This document shows positions 1 through 8,760 of a DNA stretch of 64,000 nucleotides, in pieces; position 1 is the first letter of the stretch, and each line of letters begins with the position of its first letter. The DNA is from Sphingobacterium bovistauri (GTDB lineage: Bacteria; Bacteroidota; Bacteroidia; Sphingobacteriales; Sphingobacteriaceae). The DNA lies in NCBI RefSeq assembly GCF_020295405.1, contig NZ_JADEYP010000006.1, positions 1-64,000 on the forward strand, read 5' to 3'. Both the position numbers and the translations under genes were made by a program. A model generated the notes under the pieces. It had not been told where the DNA came from. It searched no databases and saw only the letters and a program-made list of their open reading frames with translations.

Positions 1-78
1 TTAAACCGGACAAAAAATATCCGTCTAAGGAACCGATCTGCACAACAACTTTTTGTTCTTTTCAGACCTCAACTCTGA

Positions 79-119
79 GGGGACACTTTGAAGTGGTGAA
101 GGGGGGACAGTTTAAATGG
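79..119. repeat. Two tandem imperfect repeats, possible IS21-family end
   Basis: Two near-copies follow each other: GGGGACACTTTGAAGTGG at 79-96 and GGGGACAGTTTAAATGG at 103-119. Arrays of GGGGACA(C/G)TTT-type repeats near a terminus are typical of IS21-family ends, but no istA/istB reading frame is present and only about 120 bases lie to the left. This is best read as the right-hand scar of such an element or an element lying mostly outside the window. Confidence 0.35.
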
Positions 120-182
120 TATATCCACGACTAGTGAAGCAAATAAAAAAACATTGTATGTTATTCGGCTATTTTGAGACGC

Positions 183-523
183 AAAACTAATCTAAAAGAA
201 TTCCAAAAAAATAGAAAAGGCTTTTATGCATTATATTTCAATACCAAACTTGATGTTGTAGCGTATAGAAAAATAGCTGATGGGGGATTAGATGCTGTGA
301 TGGTTGATATGCGATGATTATGTCATCAGCTCTTTAGTCGAATGTTACACGAATTGCTGTTGCTCATAATCACCCCTCTGGAACCATGACTCCAAGTTCT
401 GTTGATAGGGCTTTAACAAATAAAATCATCGAAGCTGGAAAAGTCTTAGATATACAGTTATTAGATCATCTTGTTCTAACTATCAATAATTATTACTCAT
501 TCAGAGATGAAAGAGAGTTTTAG
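183..523 (+). pseudogene. radC: Decayed radC / JAMM-domain gene
   Basis: Two reading frames together spell a RadC-like domain. Frame 1 (about 183-314) reads like the central RadC region, including GFYALYFNTKLDVVAYRK and DGGLDAVMVDMR, and then meets a TGA at 315. The remainder continues in another frame (SSAL, then a TAG stop at 335-337, then SNVTRIAVAHNHPSG). From 338 the frame is open to the TAG at 521. The JAMM metal motif H-x-H-x7-S-x2-D (HNHPSG...SSVD) and the C-terminal LLDHLVLT and YYSF motifs are intact. One missing base near 315 and one nonsense codon at 335 therefore inactivate the gene. Stand-alone RadC-like JAMM proteins are common cargo of integrative elements in Bacteroidota, so this fits a degraded mobile region. 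No start codon could be assigned. Confidence 0.75.
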
Positions 524-570
524 ACTTTCGAATTCCTACGAAGGATAATTTTCAGTACTTATAGTAAATA

Positions 571-600
571 TTAGCCATTGTCAAGACTATCAATGGCTAA
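571..600 (-). terminator. Hairpin downstream of the accessory operon
   Basis: A perfect 10-bp stem (TTAGCCATTG / CAATGGCTAA) with a 10-nt loop lies 18 bases past the stop of the last gene of the minus-strand operon. The following bases are AT-rich without a clean T-run, so this is a probable but weak intrinsic terminator. Confidence 0.5.
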
Positions 601-617
601 CATACTCTATTAATGTA

Positions 618-2879
618 TTATATAATATTATCGTGAACATTTAGAATTGCATCACTCAAGCTTTGGACGTGTTCATGTTCAATATTTTTAAGCTCATCAA
701 TCAAAAGAAGATAGTGTTCTTTCAATAAACGCAACTTTCCAATTGCCAGAGCGTGTAGAAATTCTAACAATGCTTCTCCTTGATATTCATCACTATGTTT
801 TGCAAAAGTCTTTAGAAGCATCAACATGTCCTCAGAATTCTTTCGACTAAATGAATAATTTAATTCCTCAGGCTTGGCTGCTCTTAGAATTGCTGCTTGA
901 ATGATTCCATCGTTGAAACGATTAAAAACAAATGGATCGAGTAAATTTTTGACAAAATTAGTCTGATAAAGACCATCAACTCTATTGTTTCTCATATTAT
1001 TTAAAACACAAGAAATAGTAAAATAAACATCTGATTGAGTTACTTGATTAAAGTAATCATTACTATTAAAAAAGGCTGAATTTTTTCGGATTTCCAATTC
1101 ATTTCCTAAAATATCTGGATAAAATATTTTTTGCGATCCCCCTTTAAATGATTTACTTGAAAAACTATTTATAGTCTTTATTCTTTCATTTACAAAACTA
1201 GACGCTTCATCCATGTCTTCCTGAATTCCTTTTAGATGATCTAACTCTACTTCCCACGGAGTTGCTATATTCGAATTATCACAGTTAATAGTTTCTATCT
1301 CGACAAATGAACTATTTTCAGCACCGTATAAACCATATTTAATATTACTTTTAAGCTCTTTATGCTTGTCAGAATCGCTAATCCTATTGATTCCCACAAA
1401 ATAGACAAGTCTAATATTATTGTAATTTCTAAAATATCTACTTAAATAAAGTAAGTTTTTACCATTTGTTATACAAGAAGCTACAATCAAAATGGAACCG
1501 GATTCGTCTTCAGAAATCTTTTTATCCGCTAATTCTGATTGATTAATCACTTCAATTGAATTATTAGAGAAGGGAGTTGTCTTTTCTAAAATGTACTTTG
1601 CTAATAACTCTGATCCCTTATCGTTTAAATGAATTATATATTTCAACGAGGCTGGTACATACTGATTAACAAAAGCATCTATCTTATCTTTATGGCTTCC
1701 AAATTGTTTGTTTTCAATATTTTTAATAATATTCTCGTAATCAATATATAAGTTGTATTTCTTCCTACTGATAGTATCTTCGCTAAAAGAAACTTTTAAG
1801 GAAGTATCAGTTGTCTCGTTAAATTTAAATACCTCTACAAAATCTTTTAAGGACTTTGTTACATATTTGCTCGCAATAATATTCCTTGTATTTACGATAG
1901 GTTCATCCAAACTGAAGGAATCACCAACAATCTTAATTGCAGTGGATTGATTCTCACAAAACATGCATTTTTCACCTACTTTGAATTGTTTATAAACATC
2001 TAACCCATATCCGAGCTTTTCATTACGTTCTAAATTACAAAGCACTCTTTCAAGAGAAAGGTTTGAAGTTTTTTCTATTGGAAGATAGTAAAGAACACAA
2101 ATGTCCTTAGAATCTATTTCTGGATGGTTTTCCTTTAAATAATGCACCAATCCCCCTGAAGTAGAGGCTGAAATTAAAAAAACAGAATCACTATCGAATA
2201 CAGTCTCTTTACTATAAATGCCATCGTAAGATTTAAAAGATTGAATATTTATATCATTTAATTCTTCAAAACGTTTCAAATATTGGTTAATTGAGTACCC
2301 TATAACATTGATTGATAAAGTATCACAATAAATATTTTTAATTTTCTGATTTTTAAATTGATGCAAAATATTCAAGCCAATGAAATCAATCTCACTTTTT
2401 TGAACTAATACATTCGCTGTCCTTAAAAATTTCGATGAATGTTTTCCAGAAGGGAATACATAATGATGAGAAATTCCACTACTTTCGACTAATCCTCCAT
2501 TTAAAATAAAAATATTCGACAACCCTTGATTGACAATTTCCCTAATATTTTTTTTTAGAAAACTGTTCTTACTAGAGAAAGTAAATTCATTTCGGTTGTA
2601 AGCCCCGTAAAAAAGACTTTCACTTAGTGAATTTTCTTCCGCTCTAGGTATACTTCTGAAAATATCATCAAGCTTTTCCTCAACTTCTTTTTGAGCTGAA
2701 AGATCGGTTGAACAATGAAGAAAAATTAATGCACTAGTTTGATGAAAATGTCTAAAATGCTCCGTTAGCTCTTTTTTTAAAGCTCCAAAATCAAATTCAA
2801 TATTTGGGTTAAAGATTATTGTAGCATTCTTATATTTTTTATCCTCAATCGTTGAGTTATAAATGTAAAACTTCCCCAT
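618..2879 (-). CDS. Uncharacterised protein with two degenerate phosphoribosyltransferase-like domains
   Basis: 753 residues with no signal peptide or membrane segment, so probably cytoplasmic. I do not recognise a named family. Residues about 139-158 (HYVFPSGKHSSKFLRTANVL) resemble the N-terminal 'F.L.SG.HS..Y' element of orotate phosphoribosyltransferases, and residues 232-249 (SVFLISASTSGGLVHYLK) resemble the PRPP-binding 'VVDDVxTTGGT' loop with the two acidic residues replaced. A second loop of the same kind is at 462-480 (SILIVASCITNGKNLLYLS), again without the acidic pair. A lone CxxC (305-308) lies between the two. The C-terminal 200 residues look helical. The start codon overlaps the stop of the upstream GHKL-ATPase gene by one base, which implies translational coupling. 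It is the last gene of an operon that begins with a type I restriction-modification system. A nucleotide-sensing or effector role in defence is a guess; catalysis seems unlikely without the acidic pair. Confidence 0.55.
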   Translation of the reverse strand: MGKFYIYNSTIEDKKYKNATIIFNPNIEFDFGALKKELTEHFRHFHQTSALIFLHCSTDLSAQKEVEEKLDDIFRSIPRAEENSLSESLFYGAYNRNEFTFSSKNSFLKKNIREIVNQGLSNIFILNGGLVESSGISHHYVFPSGKHSSKFLRTANVLVQKSEIDFIGLNILHQFKNQKIKNIYCDTLSINVIGYSINQYLKRFEELNDINIQSFKSYDGIYSKETVFDSDSVFLISASTSGGLVHYLKENHPEIDSKDICVLYYLPIEKTSNLSLERVLCNLERNEKLGYGLDVYKQFKVGEKCMFCENQSTAIKIVGDSFSLDEPIVNTRNIIASKYVTKSLKDFVEVFKFNETTDTSLKVSFSEDTISRKKYNLYIDYENIIKNIENKQFGSHKDKIDAFVNQYVPASLKYIIHLNDKGSELLAKYILEKTTPFSNNSIEVINQSELADKKISEDESGSILIVASCITNGKNLLYLSRYFRNYNNIRLVYFVGINRISDSDKHKELKSNIKYGLYGAENSSFVEIETINCDNSNIATPWEVELDHLKGIQEDMDEASSFVNERIKTINSFSSKSFKGGSQKIFYPDILGNELEIRKNSAFFNSNDYFNQVTQSDVYFTISCVLNNMRNNRVDGLYQTNFVKNLLDPFVFNRFNDGIIQAAILRAAKPEELNYSFSRKNSEDMLMLLKTFAKHSDEYQGEALLEFLHALAIGKLRLLKEHYLLLIDELKNIEHEHVQSLSDAILNVHDNII

Positions 2880-4057
2880 TACTGATTGCTTTTAAAAGGA
2901 TATAGAATACTGATATAAGAACCCTGTGATTTCGCTACATTATCCGTCTGAAAGCTATTGTTATTCCAGTCTTCAAGCTTTAAATCATCTAGTTTATCTA
3001 TATCAATTGGTTGATAATTATCTTTTATAAGATCCCTATACACAGAATATCTATCGGTAAGTATTTTTACAAACCCCTTCTTATTAAGTATATTCAAAAT
3101 TCGATCAAGCCCCATACCTTTTTTGGATCTTAAGTTTGAATTTGAAGAGGTTTGATTTTTGACAAGACACTTCTTAATAATTTCAAGATCTGTACAATTT
3201 TCTTTTTGATAAAACTTATCAATAAAACCTACACCAGAATCAAACACTAAGATTTCTAAATAATAAACCTGTTTAAGGTCATTTAAACAGTCCTGTTCAA
3301 TAAATGGATGTTTGAAAAAAGATTGAATAGCAGTACCCTCATATTCATTTAGAATAGTATCTATCTTATTTTTATGAAACCTAAAATAAACACCACGAAT
3401 ACTTTCAGAAATTTCAATCATTTTTTCATCTGTTCTACCCCATTCATAGGTGTTTTTAGTCAATTCGTAAACTATCGCACCAATATCATCAAGAATGCTT
3501 TCAAACTCCCTTTGATTATTTTTGTTAAAAGTCAAGATATACTCGTCAAAAATCTTCTTAATATTTTCTTTAATCTGATTTTCGTCATCGTTAAATCCAT
3601 TTTGATTTTCAAACAACTTTATTAAGCCCTTACTTTGAGGTAAATGATCGGTATTTGTGAAAATATATTTATTACCTTTCAATCTTGACAATGAATTCAT
3701 TTTTATAAAATATTCATTTTGCTTTTCCCTAAGAGTTGCCTTGATATTAATAGTATTTTTATCAATAAAAGTAACTTTATTCCACAATAATGAAATAATT
3801 GGATACGCATACTCATGGTCATAGAATCTATCGATATTCGAAACTTCATCGTCAAGAATGACAACTTTGATGTTAGATTTTGTGTTTAATGTTATAACGA
3901 ACTTTAATAAATCCCCTAGTAATCCATAAGTATATTTATCTATAGAACTCGGTACCTTTAATATTACATTATCCACTTGCTGATTATTTATATATCTACT
4001 ATATAAATTTTCGATTTTGCTAGGAGTGATATTTTTAGGTATTGATATTTCAGTCAT
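2879..4057 (-). CDS. GHKL-family (HATPase) protein, possible STAS-like N-terminus
   Basis: 392 residues, cytoplasmic. The C-terminal half carries the signatures of the GHKL ATPase fold: an N-box (YELTKNTYEWG, 197-207, with the E and N), a G1 box (DSGVG, 273-277) and a G2 box (KGMGL, 313-317). The barrel-closing strand is GSYISILYPF (379-388). No DHp domain, phosphorylatable His region, MutL-like domain or Hsp90 domain is visible, so it is not an ordinary histidine kinase. Residues 25-100 alternate short strands and helices in a way that recalls STAS domains; that is inference. It lies 34 nt after hsdR on the same strand and overlaps the next gene by one base, so it is probably co-transcribed with the restriction system and paired with its downstream partner. 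Confidence 0.6.
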   Translation of the reverse strand: MTEISIPKNITPSKIENLYSRYINNQQVDNVILKVPSSIDKYTYGLLGDLLKFVITLNTKSNIKVVILDDEVSNIDRFYDHEYAYPIISLLWNKVTFIDKNTINIKATLREKQNEYFIKMNSLSRLKGNKYIFTNTDHLPQSKGLIKLFENQNGFNDDENQIKENIKKIFDEYILTFNKNNQREFESILDDIGAIVYELTKNTYEWGRTDEKMIEISESIRGVYFRFHKNKIDTILNEYEGTAIQSFFKHPFIEQDCLNDLKQVYYLEILVFDSGVGFIDKFYQKENCTDLEIIKKCLVKNQTSSNSNLRSKKGMGLDRILNILNKKGFVKILTDRYSVYRDLIKDNYQPIDIDKLDDLKLEDWNNNSFQTDNVAKSQGSYISILYPFKSNQ

Positions 4058-4091
4058 TGATTTCCAATTATATGATACTTAACTACACATT

Positions 4092-7088
4092 CTACTTCTG
4101 CGCATTAATTCCTCGATTGATCAGTTCTTTCACTACACCGAACATCATTGCTGAAAAATCCTCTTTGAAATCCTTGTTGTCGGAATAAAGCTTATAAAGA
4201 TCAAAGTTGGTGGTTATATGCTTTAACAATTCTTCACCTACAACTTTGTCGCTGGTAATCCTTGCATTTTGATCATCTGAATGCTGAATAGAACTTATCA
4301 ACTCTTTATTTTTAGCTACATCACTAGCAATGTTTTCTGCCATTTGGCGTACCTTGTCCGCATCTTCAAATTGAGTTCCATAACGATCATTGAACGTTTG
4401 TAATATATTTGAAAGTCGATCAATATCAGCTTCAGACCTACCTCCTCGCATATCTGTAGGAATTGGTTTTAAATCCTCACCTTGCTCCATTGCAATATTT
4501 GTGGTTGCTTCCAATTGCAAACGATAGCTATCCATGTCAATATTGTCTAATATCCCTTGTGCTAAATCAGTGGGGGTTTCACCACCTAATTTCTTTTGTA
4601 AATGATTTAGAAAAATGTACAATCTTTCTAAATATGGATTCTCAAAAGGGACAATCTGAGAAAGAAAAATATATAAACGAACATAGGTTTTAACCTTTGC
4701 TCTAAAATCGGCTTGTTGTTCTTCTTCTAAGTCATTTCTAAAAATAACAGTAGAGCTATCGAGCATTGCATGTAACTGATCTACAGAAACATTTTCTAAT
4801 ATTTTATTCGAAAATTCAACGACCTGTTCTCTCGTATAAACTTGAAAATTATCCAAAGCATCTTGCAGATCGAATAATTTATTTGGATCAGTTGCTTCTC
4901 CTAAAATTGTACTTTCAAAATAGGGTTTAAATGCTTTTTCAATATCTTCTGCTGTATTTGCAAAGTCCAAAACAAATGTTTCTTTCTTTAATGGATGACT
5001 TCTGTTAAGCCTTGAAAGTGTTTGAACTGCATTGACACCTCCCAACTTTTTATCCACATACATTGTATGCAAAAGCGGTTGATCAAAACCTGTTTGGAAT
5101 TTATTAGCGACCAATAAAAAACGATATTCATTTTTCTCAAATTCAGAAGGAATATTTGCACTTGCAAATCCATTTAAGCTAGCTTCAGTATCCCCGTCTA
5201 TTTCTCCTGAAAATGCAACAATTGCTTTGTAAGGACTATTTATTTTAGTTAAATAATCATCAAATGCCCGTTTATATTTTACCGCATTAGCTCTGCTGCT
5301 TGTTACCAACATAGCTTTTGCTAAACCACCCATTCGCTTTTTCTTTACTACATTTTCTATAAAATGGCTAATGATTAGAATTGCTTTTTTCTTTATGGCG
5401 TGATCGTGACTTTCTACATAAGCTTTTAATTTCTTTTGGGCATTTAGTTTGTCGTATTCAGGGTCGTCTTCAATCTTTTTGAGTAACGCATAATAGCTTT
5501 GGTAGGTCGTATAATTCTGCAAAACATCCATAATAAAACCTTCTTCAATAGCTTGTTTCATTGAGTACAAATGAAATGCTCTAAACTTGGTTTTATCACC
5601 TTCTGTAAATGGAACACCAAACAACTCTAAAGTTTTGTTTTTAGGTGTTGCTGTAAAAGCAAAATAACTGGCATTTGGCAATAACTTTCTTGACTTAATC
5701 AAATCTGTTATTAAATCTTCACCTGTTACAGTGTCATAATCATCTGTTTCTATTTCATCATCTTCATTTGGCTTTGCCAAAGCCTCGTTTAGTTTTCTTG
5801 CCATTTGTCCACTCAAGCTGCTGTGCGCTTCATCAATAATAATAGCGAAGTTAGTACCAGGCAAGTCACCAATTTCTTCAACGATATGAGGGAATTTTTG
5901 GATAGTGGTAATAATAATCCTTTTCCCTTCTTCCAACGCTTCTTTTAGTTGTTTACTTCCTTCAGTAATAGCTTCAACCACTCCGTTTACTTGTTGAAAC
6001 TGCTTAATATTGTTTCGAATTTGAGCATCCAAAACCCTTCTATCGGTAACTACAACTACCGTGTCAAAAATATTATCAGTTCCCGTTTTATCATGCAAAC
6101 CAACCAATTGATGTGCCAACCAAGAAATCGAATTTGATTTACCAGATCCTGCCGAATGTTGAATTAAATATTTTTGTCCTGAACCATTTACTTGCGCATC
6201 GGCTAATAAATTACGTACTGCTAGTAATTGATGATAACGTGGAAAAATCATCTTTTTTTCCTTTCTGGTCTTGATTTTTCCTTTTTCGTCCAAATACTCC
6301 TTTTCTTCCGCTATTAATTGACAAAAGCTCTGTATAATGTTCGTTAGATTCGCTTTTGTTAAAATTTCTTTCCATAGATAGTCGGTTTTGATGCCATTAT
6401 TTGGCGGATTTCCAGCGCCGTTATTATACCCTTTATTGAAGGGTAAAAAATAGGATTTTTCTTTTTTGAGTTGTGTACACATCCATACTTCCTCAGTATC
6501 TACAGCGAAGTTTACCATTAATCTACCCAAACGGAACAGTTCCTCATTTGGGTCTCGATCATTTTTGTATTGCTTTATCGCATGTTGTACATTTTGTTTC
6601 GTAAGTTCATTTTTCAATTCAAATGATATCACCGGAATACCATTGATAAAAATCATCAGATCTAATGACTTTTTATCCTTTGGTGAAAAGTAAACCTGGC
6701 GCATAACAGAAAACTGGTTAGCTTCATATAGAGCATTGGCAGAAGCATTATATCCCGACACTGGTTTATCGTAAAACAAACGAAGTTTAGTATCTGTAAA
6801 GCCGTCTATAATACCTTTGCGAAGTACTTCTATAATACCTTTAGCTTGTATTTGGTCATTTAAGCGTTTTATTATTTTCTGCTTATACAGATCTTTATGA
6901 TACGTTTTAAGTTTAGCAACAGCTTTAGGTTGAGTCGCTTCTAAAAATTGAAAAAGTAACTCATTATCTAAACAAGAGACATTATCATATGCTTTATTTT
7001 CACGTAACACATACTTATTTTGTTCAACCAAATATTGAGATATGTGAGCTTCCAAGCCTTTTTCGGTGGTATCTGTTTGTTTACTCAT
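4092..7088 (-). CDS. hsdR: Type I restriction enzyme, R subunit
   Basis: 998 residues, the normal length for HsdR. It is the motor and nuclease subunit of a type I restriction-modification complex and cuts unmethylated invading DNA after ATP-driven translocation. The N-terminal PD-(D/E)xK nuclease is visible as D143 (LDLMIF) and the E157-x-K159 of SFELK. The SF2 helicase core follows: Walker A HSAGSGKS (311-318), DEAH box (419-422), motif III FTATP, and motif VI QTLSRLNR. The C-terminus is the helical region that docks on the methylase. Its start overlaps the stop of the preceding 117-residue gene by one base (TAATG). All catalytic motifs are present, so it looks functional. Confidence 0.95.
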   Translation of the reverse strand: MSKQTDTTEKGLEAHISQYLVEQNKYVLRENKAYDNVSCLDNELLFQFLEATQPKAVAKLKTYHKDLYKQKIIKRLNDQIQAKGIIEVLRKGIIDGFTDTKLRLFYDKPVSGYNASANALYEANQFSVMRQVYFSPKDKKSLDLMIFINGIPVISFELKNELTKQNVQHAIKQYKNDRDPNEELFRLGRLMVNFAVDTEEVWMCTQLKKEKSYFLPFNKGYNNGAGNPPNNGIKTDYLWKEILTKANLTNIIQSFCQLIAEEKEYLDEKGKIKTRKEKKMIFPRYHQLLAVRNLLADAQVNGSGQKYLIQHSAGSGKSNSISWLAHQLVGLHDKTGTDNIFDTVVVVTDRRVLDAQIRNNIKQFQQVNGVVEAITEGSKQLKEALEEGKRIIITTIQKFPHIVEEIGDLPGTNFAIIIDEAHSSLSGQMARKLNEALAKPNEDDEIETDDYDTVTGEDLITDLIKSRKLLPNASYFAFTATPKNKTLELFGVPFTEGDKTKFRAFHLYSMKQAIEEGFIMDVLQNYTTYQSYYALLKKIEDDPEYDKLNAQKKLKAYVESHDHAIKKKAILIISHFIENVVKKKRMGGLAKAMLVTSSRANAVKYKRAFDDYLTKINSPYKAIVAFSGEIDGDTEASLNGFASANIPSEFEKNEYRFLLVANKFQTGFDQPLLHTMYVDKKLGGVNAVQTLSRLNRSHPLKKETFVLDFANTAEDIEKAFKPYFESTILGEATDPNKLFDLQDALDNFQVYTREQVVEFSNKILENVSVDQLHAMLDSSTVIFRNDLEEEQQADFRAKVKTYVRLYIFLSQIVPFENPYLERLYIFLNHLQKKLGGETPTDLAQGILDNIDMDSYRLQLEATTNIAMEQGEDLKPIPTDMRGGRSEADIDRLSNILQTFNDRYGTQFEDADKVRQMAENIASDVAKNKELISSIQHSDDQNARITSDKVVGEELLKHITTNFDLYKLYSDNKDFKEDFSAMMFGVVKELINRGINAQK

Positions 7089-7441
7089 TATTCAAATTTC
7101 TTATTTAGGCGTTCAAGTTCATCCGTAACTTCAGTTAATAATAGTATTCTTTGTTGTCTTGGCATATCCGGATGTATCCAAAATCTTGATTTATCACTTA
7201 GTTGCCGTGCCAGCTCTCTATCTATTAATCGAGTTTTAGAAGCTGCATCGTTCCACAAATCCGATAATTGCTGGTTAGCAACATACTCACCATTTTCATT
7301 TCTCAAGTAATTATAGGTATAACTCCAAGCTTTAGATATTGATGTAATTGCATCATTTACTCTTACTTTGTGCTTATCGCTGTATTGAAAAAGTTTATCA
7401 ACTACTGCACTTAAAATCCCTATATCTGCTAAAAAACTCAT
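7088..7441 (-). CDS. Uncharacterised small protein inside the type I RM operon
   Basis: 117 residues, rich in charged and aromatic positions and predicted largely helical, with no signal peptide. I do not recognise the family. It sits between hsdS (2-nt gap) and hsdR (1-nt overlap), so it must be co-expressed with them. The sequence includes a KAWSYTYNYLRNENGEY stretch, a conserved-looking WIHPDMPRQQRILLL, and an acidic/basic C-terminal helix. Small genes at this position could encode an accessory or control factor for the complex, but nothing in the sequence proves a role. It has no recognisable nuclease, DNA-binding helix-turn-helix or antirestriction motif. Confidence 0.7.
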   Translation of the reverse strand: MSFLADIGILSAVVDKLFQYSDKHKVRVNDAITSISKAWSYTYNYLRNENGEYVANQQLSDLWNDAASKTRLIDRELARQLSDKSRFWIHPDMPRQQRILLLTEVTDELERLNKKFE

Positions 7442-7443
7442 CC

Positions 7444-8760
7444 TTAATATTCTAATGTTTCATATTCCTCTCCATCCTCAGCCGCTATACTTAATTCTTC
7501 TTCTAATTCTTCATACGTTTCACCTTCTGTAATATCAGGTATTGCGTAGTTTCTAACATCTATTTTACCAGTTACAACTTCAGCAATTAAAGCCGCTTTG
7601 TATTCTTCCACTAAAGCTATTTCTCTATTTATTAATGTTTTTAACTCATTTTCTTTTCGAACAAACTCTATCAATTCTTTTTGTAAACTAATCTCTGGCA
7701 CAGGAATTTTTTCTTTAATTAAAAATCTAGGGTTTAATGGGCGATTTCTCCCTGCTGCTCCTCTAGAATGGTAATCTAATAACAAATGACCTTCTGATAT
7801 TGTAAATAATGAGAAAAGGTATTCAGGAACGATATTACTCAAATCACAATCAAGCACTGGATATCTATGAGAAGCAACACACCCATCATCATTTATTCCA
7901 ACTAATGCCACAGCGCCCTCCCAAGCAAATTGTCCACTTAATATAACATCACCTTTTTTTAAATAATAAAAACTAGAATCACCTAATTCTTTCCCTAAAG
8001 TTGGGGGCTTATGGAATAATCCTCTTCCTTTATTAAACACTCCTATAGGTATATAGATATCATTATCTAATCTTTCAATCGGTCTTTCAATTAGCTTTGC
8101 AACAGAATTTAATCTTAAATATTTTACTCCCTTAGAATTAATAATATTTCTTGTTAAAGATTTTCTTCTTTCAGTGTACAAAGCAAGGATTTGTCTTTTC
8201 TGTTGGACAAAACGATTGATTTTTGCTACTTTATAATTTAAAAATTGAGCAATCGCAATTTGTTCCTGTTTTGGCGGGACAGGAAAAAGAAAGTTTTTAA
8301 AATTATCTGAAGGCATTCTCCATCTACCTAATTGAGCCGCACCTTGACCTTCTGCAAAGAAAATTTTCTGCTTATAACACATTTGCAAAAGTCTAAGCAT
8401 ATAATTTTTATCTGACTGATTGTCTATTTGAGAAAAAACACGATAATCAGGACTAATAACACCATCGTACTTAGAAATATCAACGTACCCAGTAAGTAAG
8501 TCCATATGATTCATTCCAAATTCACCTGTATAAATTCTTTGGTATTTAGAGTAATCCATAGCAAGCTGTCCTTTTCCAGAGGTAATATCTTTCACTTTTA
8601 TACCATGCTGAGTGATTGACAAAACATTATACCCCAATTCTCCTGCAATTCGTTTTTGAATTCTAAAAATATATTTAAGTCGCTTGGTTTCCCAGTGTTT
8701 GGGGATTCTACCAACCCAAGAGATACTACTGTCCCTGTAATAACTGTATTTAATTCTCAT
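7444..8760 (-). CDS. hsdS: Type I restriction-modification specificity subunit S
   Basis: 438 residues. HsdS recognises the bipartite DNA target for both methylation and restriction. Two target-recognition domains are visible: the first begins near WVGRIPKHWETKRL and ends in the conserved helical spacer PPKQEQIAIAQFLNYKV...ALYTERRKSL; the second begins around VKYLRLNSVAKLI and ends in the matching helix ISLQKELIEFVRKENE with EYKAALIAEVVTGKIDVR. The two halves are not repeats in the recognition parts, so an asymmetric target is expected. The start overlaps the hsdM stop by 4 nt (ATGA). No partial hsdS copies, inverted repeats or invertase gene were found nearby, so phase variation is not indicated. 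Confidence 0.93.
   Translation of the reverse strand: MRIKYSYYRDSSISWVGRIPKHWETKRLKYIFRIQKRIAGELGYNVLSITQHGIKVKDITSGKGQLAMDYSKYQRIYTGEFGMNHMDLLTGYVDISKYDGVISPDYRVFSQIDNQSDKNYMLRLLQMCYKQKIFFAEGQGAAQLGRWRMPSDNFKNFLFPVPPKQEQIAIAQFLNYKVAKINRFVQQKRQILALYTERRKSLTRNIINSKGVKYLRLNSVAKLIERPIERLDNDIYIPIGVFNKGRGLFHKPPTLGKELGDSSFYYLKKGDVILSGQFAWEGAVALVGINDDGCVASHRYPVLDCDLSNIVPEYLFSLFTISEGHLLLDYHSRGAAGRNRPLNPRFLIKEKIPVPEISLQKELIEFVRKENELKTLINREIALVEEYKAALIAEVVTGKIDVRNYAIPDITEGETYEELEEELSIAAEDGEEYETLEY

Noticed and set aside
338-523. Short open frame with an intact JAMM motif taken as a small complete gene
   Set aside because: It has no start codon of its own, begins right after an in-frame stop, and upstream bases in another frame continue the RadC domain, so it is the tail of a pseudogene.
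618-2879. Reading the 753-residue protein as a biosynthetic orotate phosphoribosyltransferase
   Set aside because: It is more than three times too long and lacks the acidic pair in both PRPP-like loops, and no pyrimidine genes are adjacent.
2879-4057. Reading the GHKL protein as a sensor histidine kinase
   Set aside because: No DHp helix with a phosphorylatable histidine, no sensor or membrane part and no partner regulator are present.
7444-8760. Phase-variable hsdS shuffling
   Set aside because: No second hsdS fragment, inverted repeat or invertase gene was found within the window.
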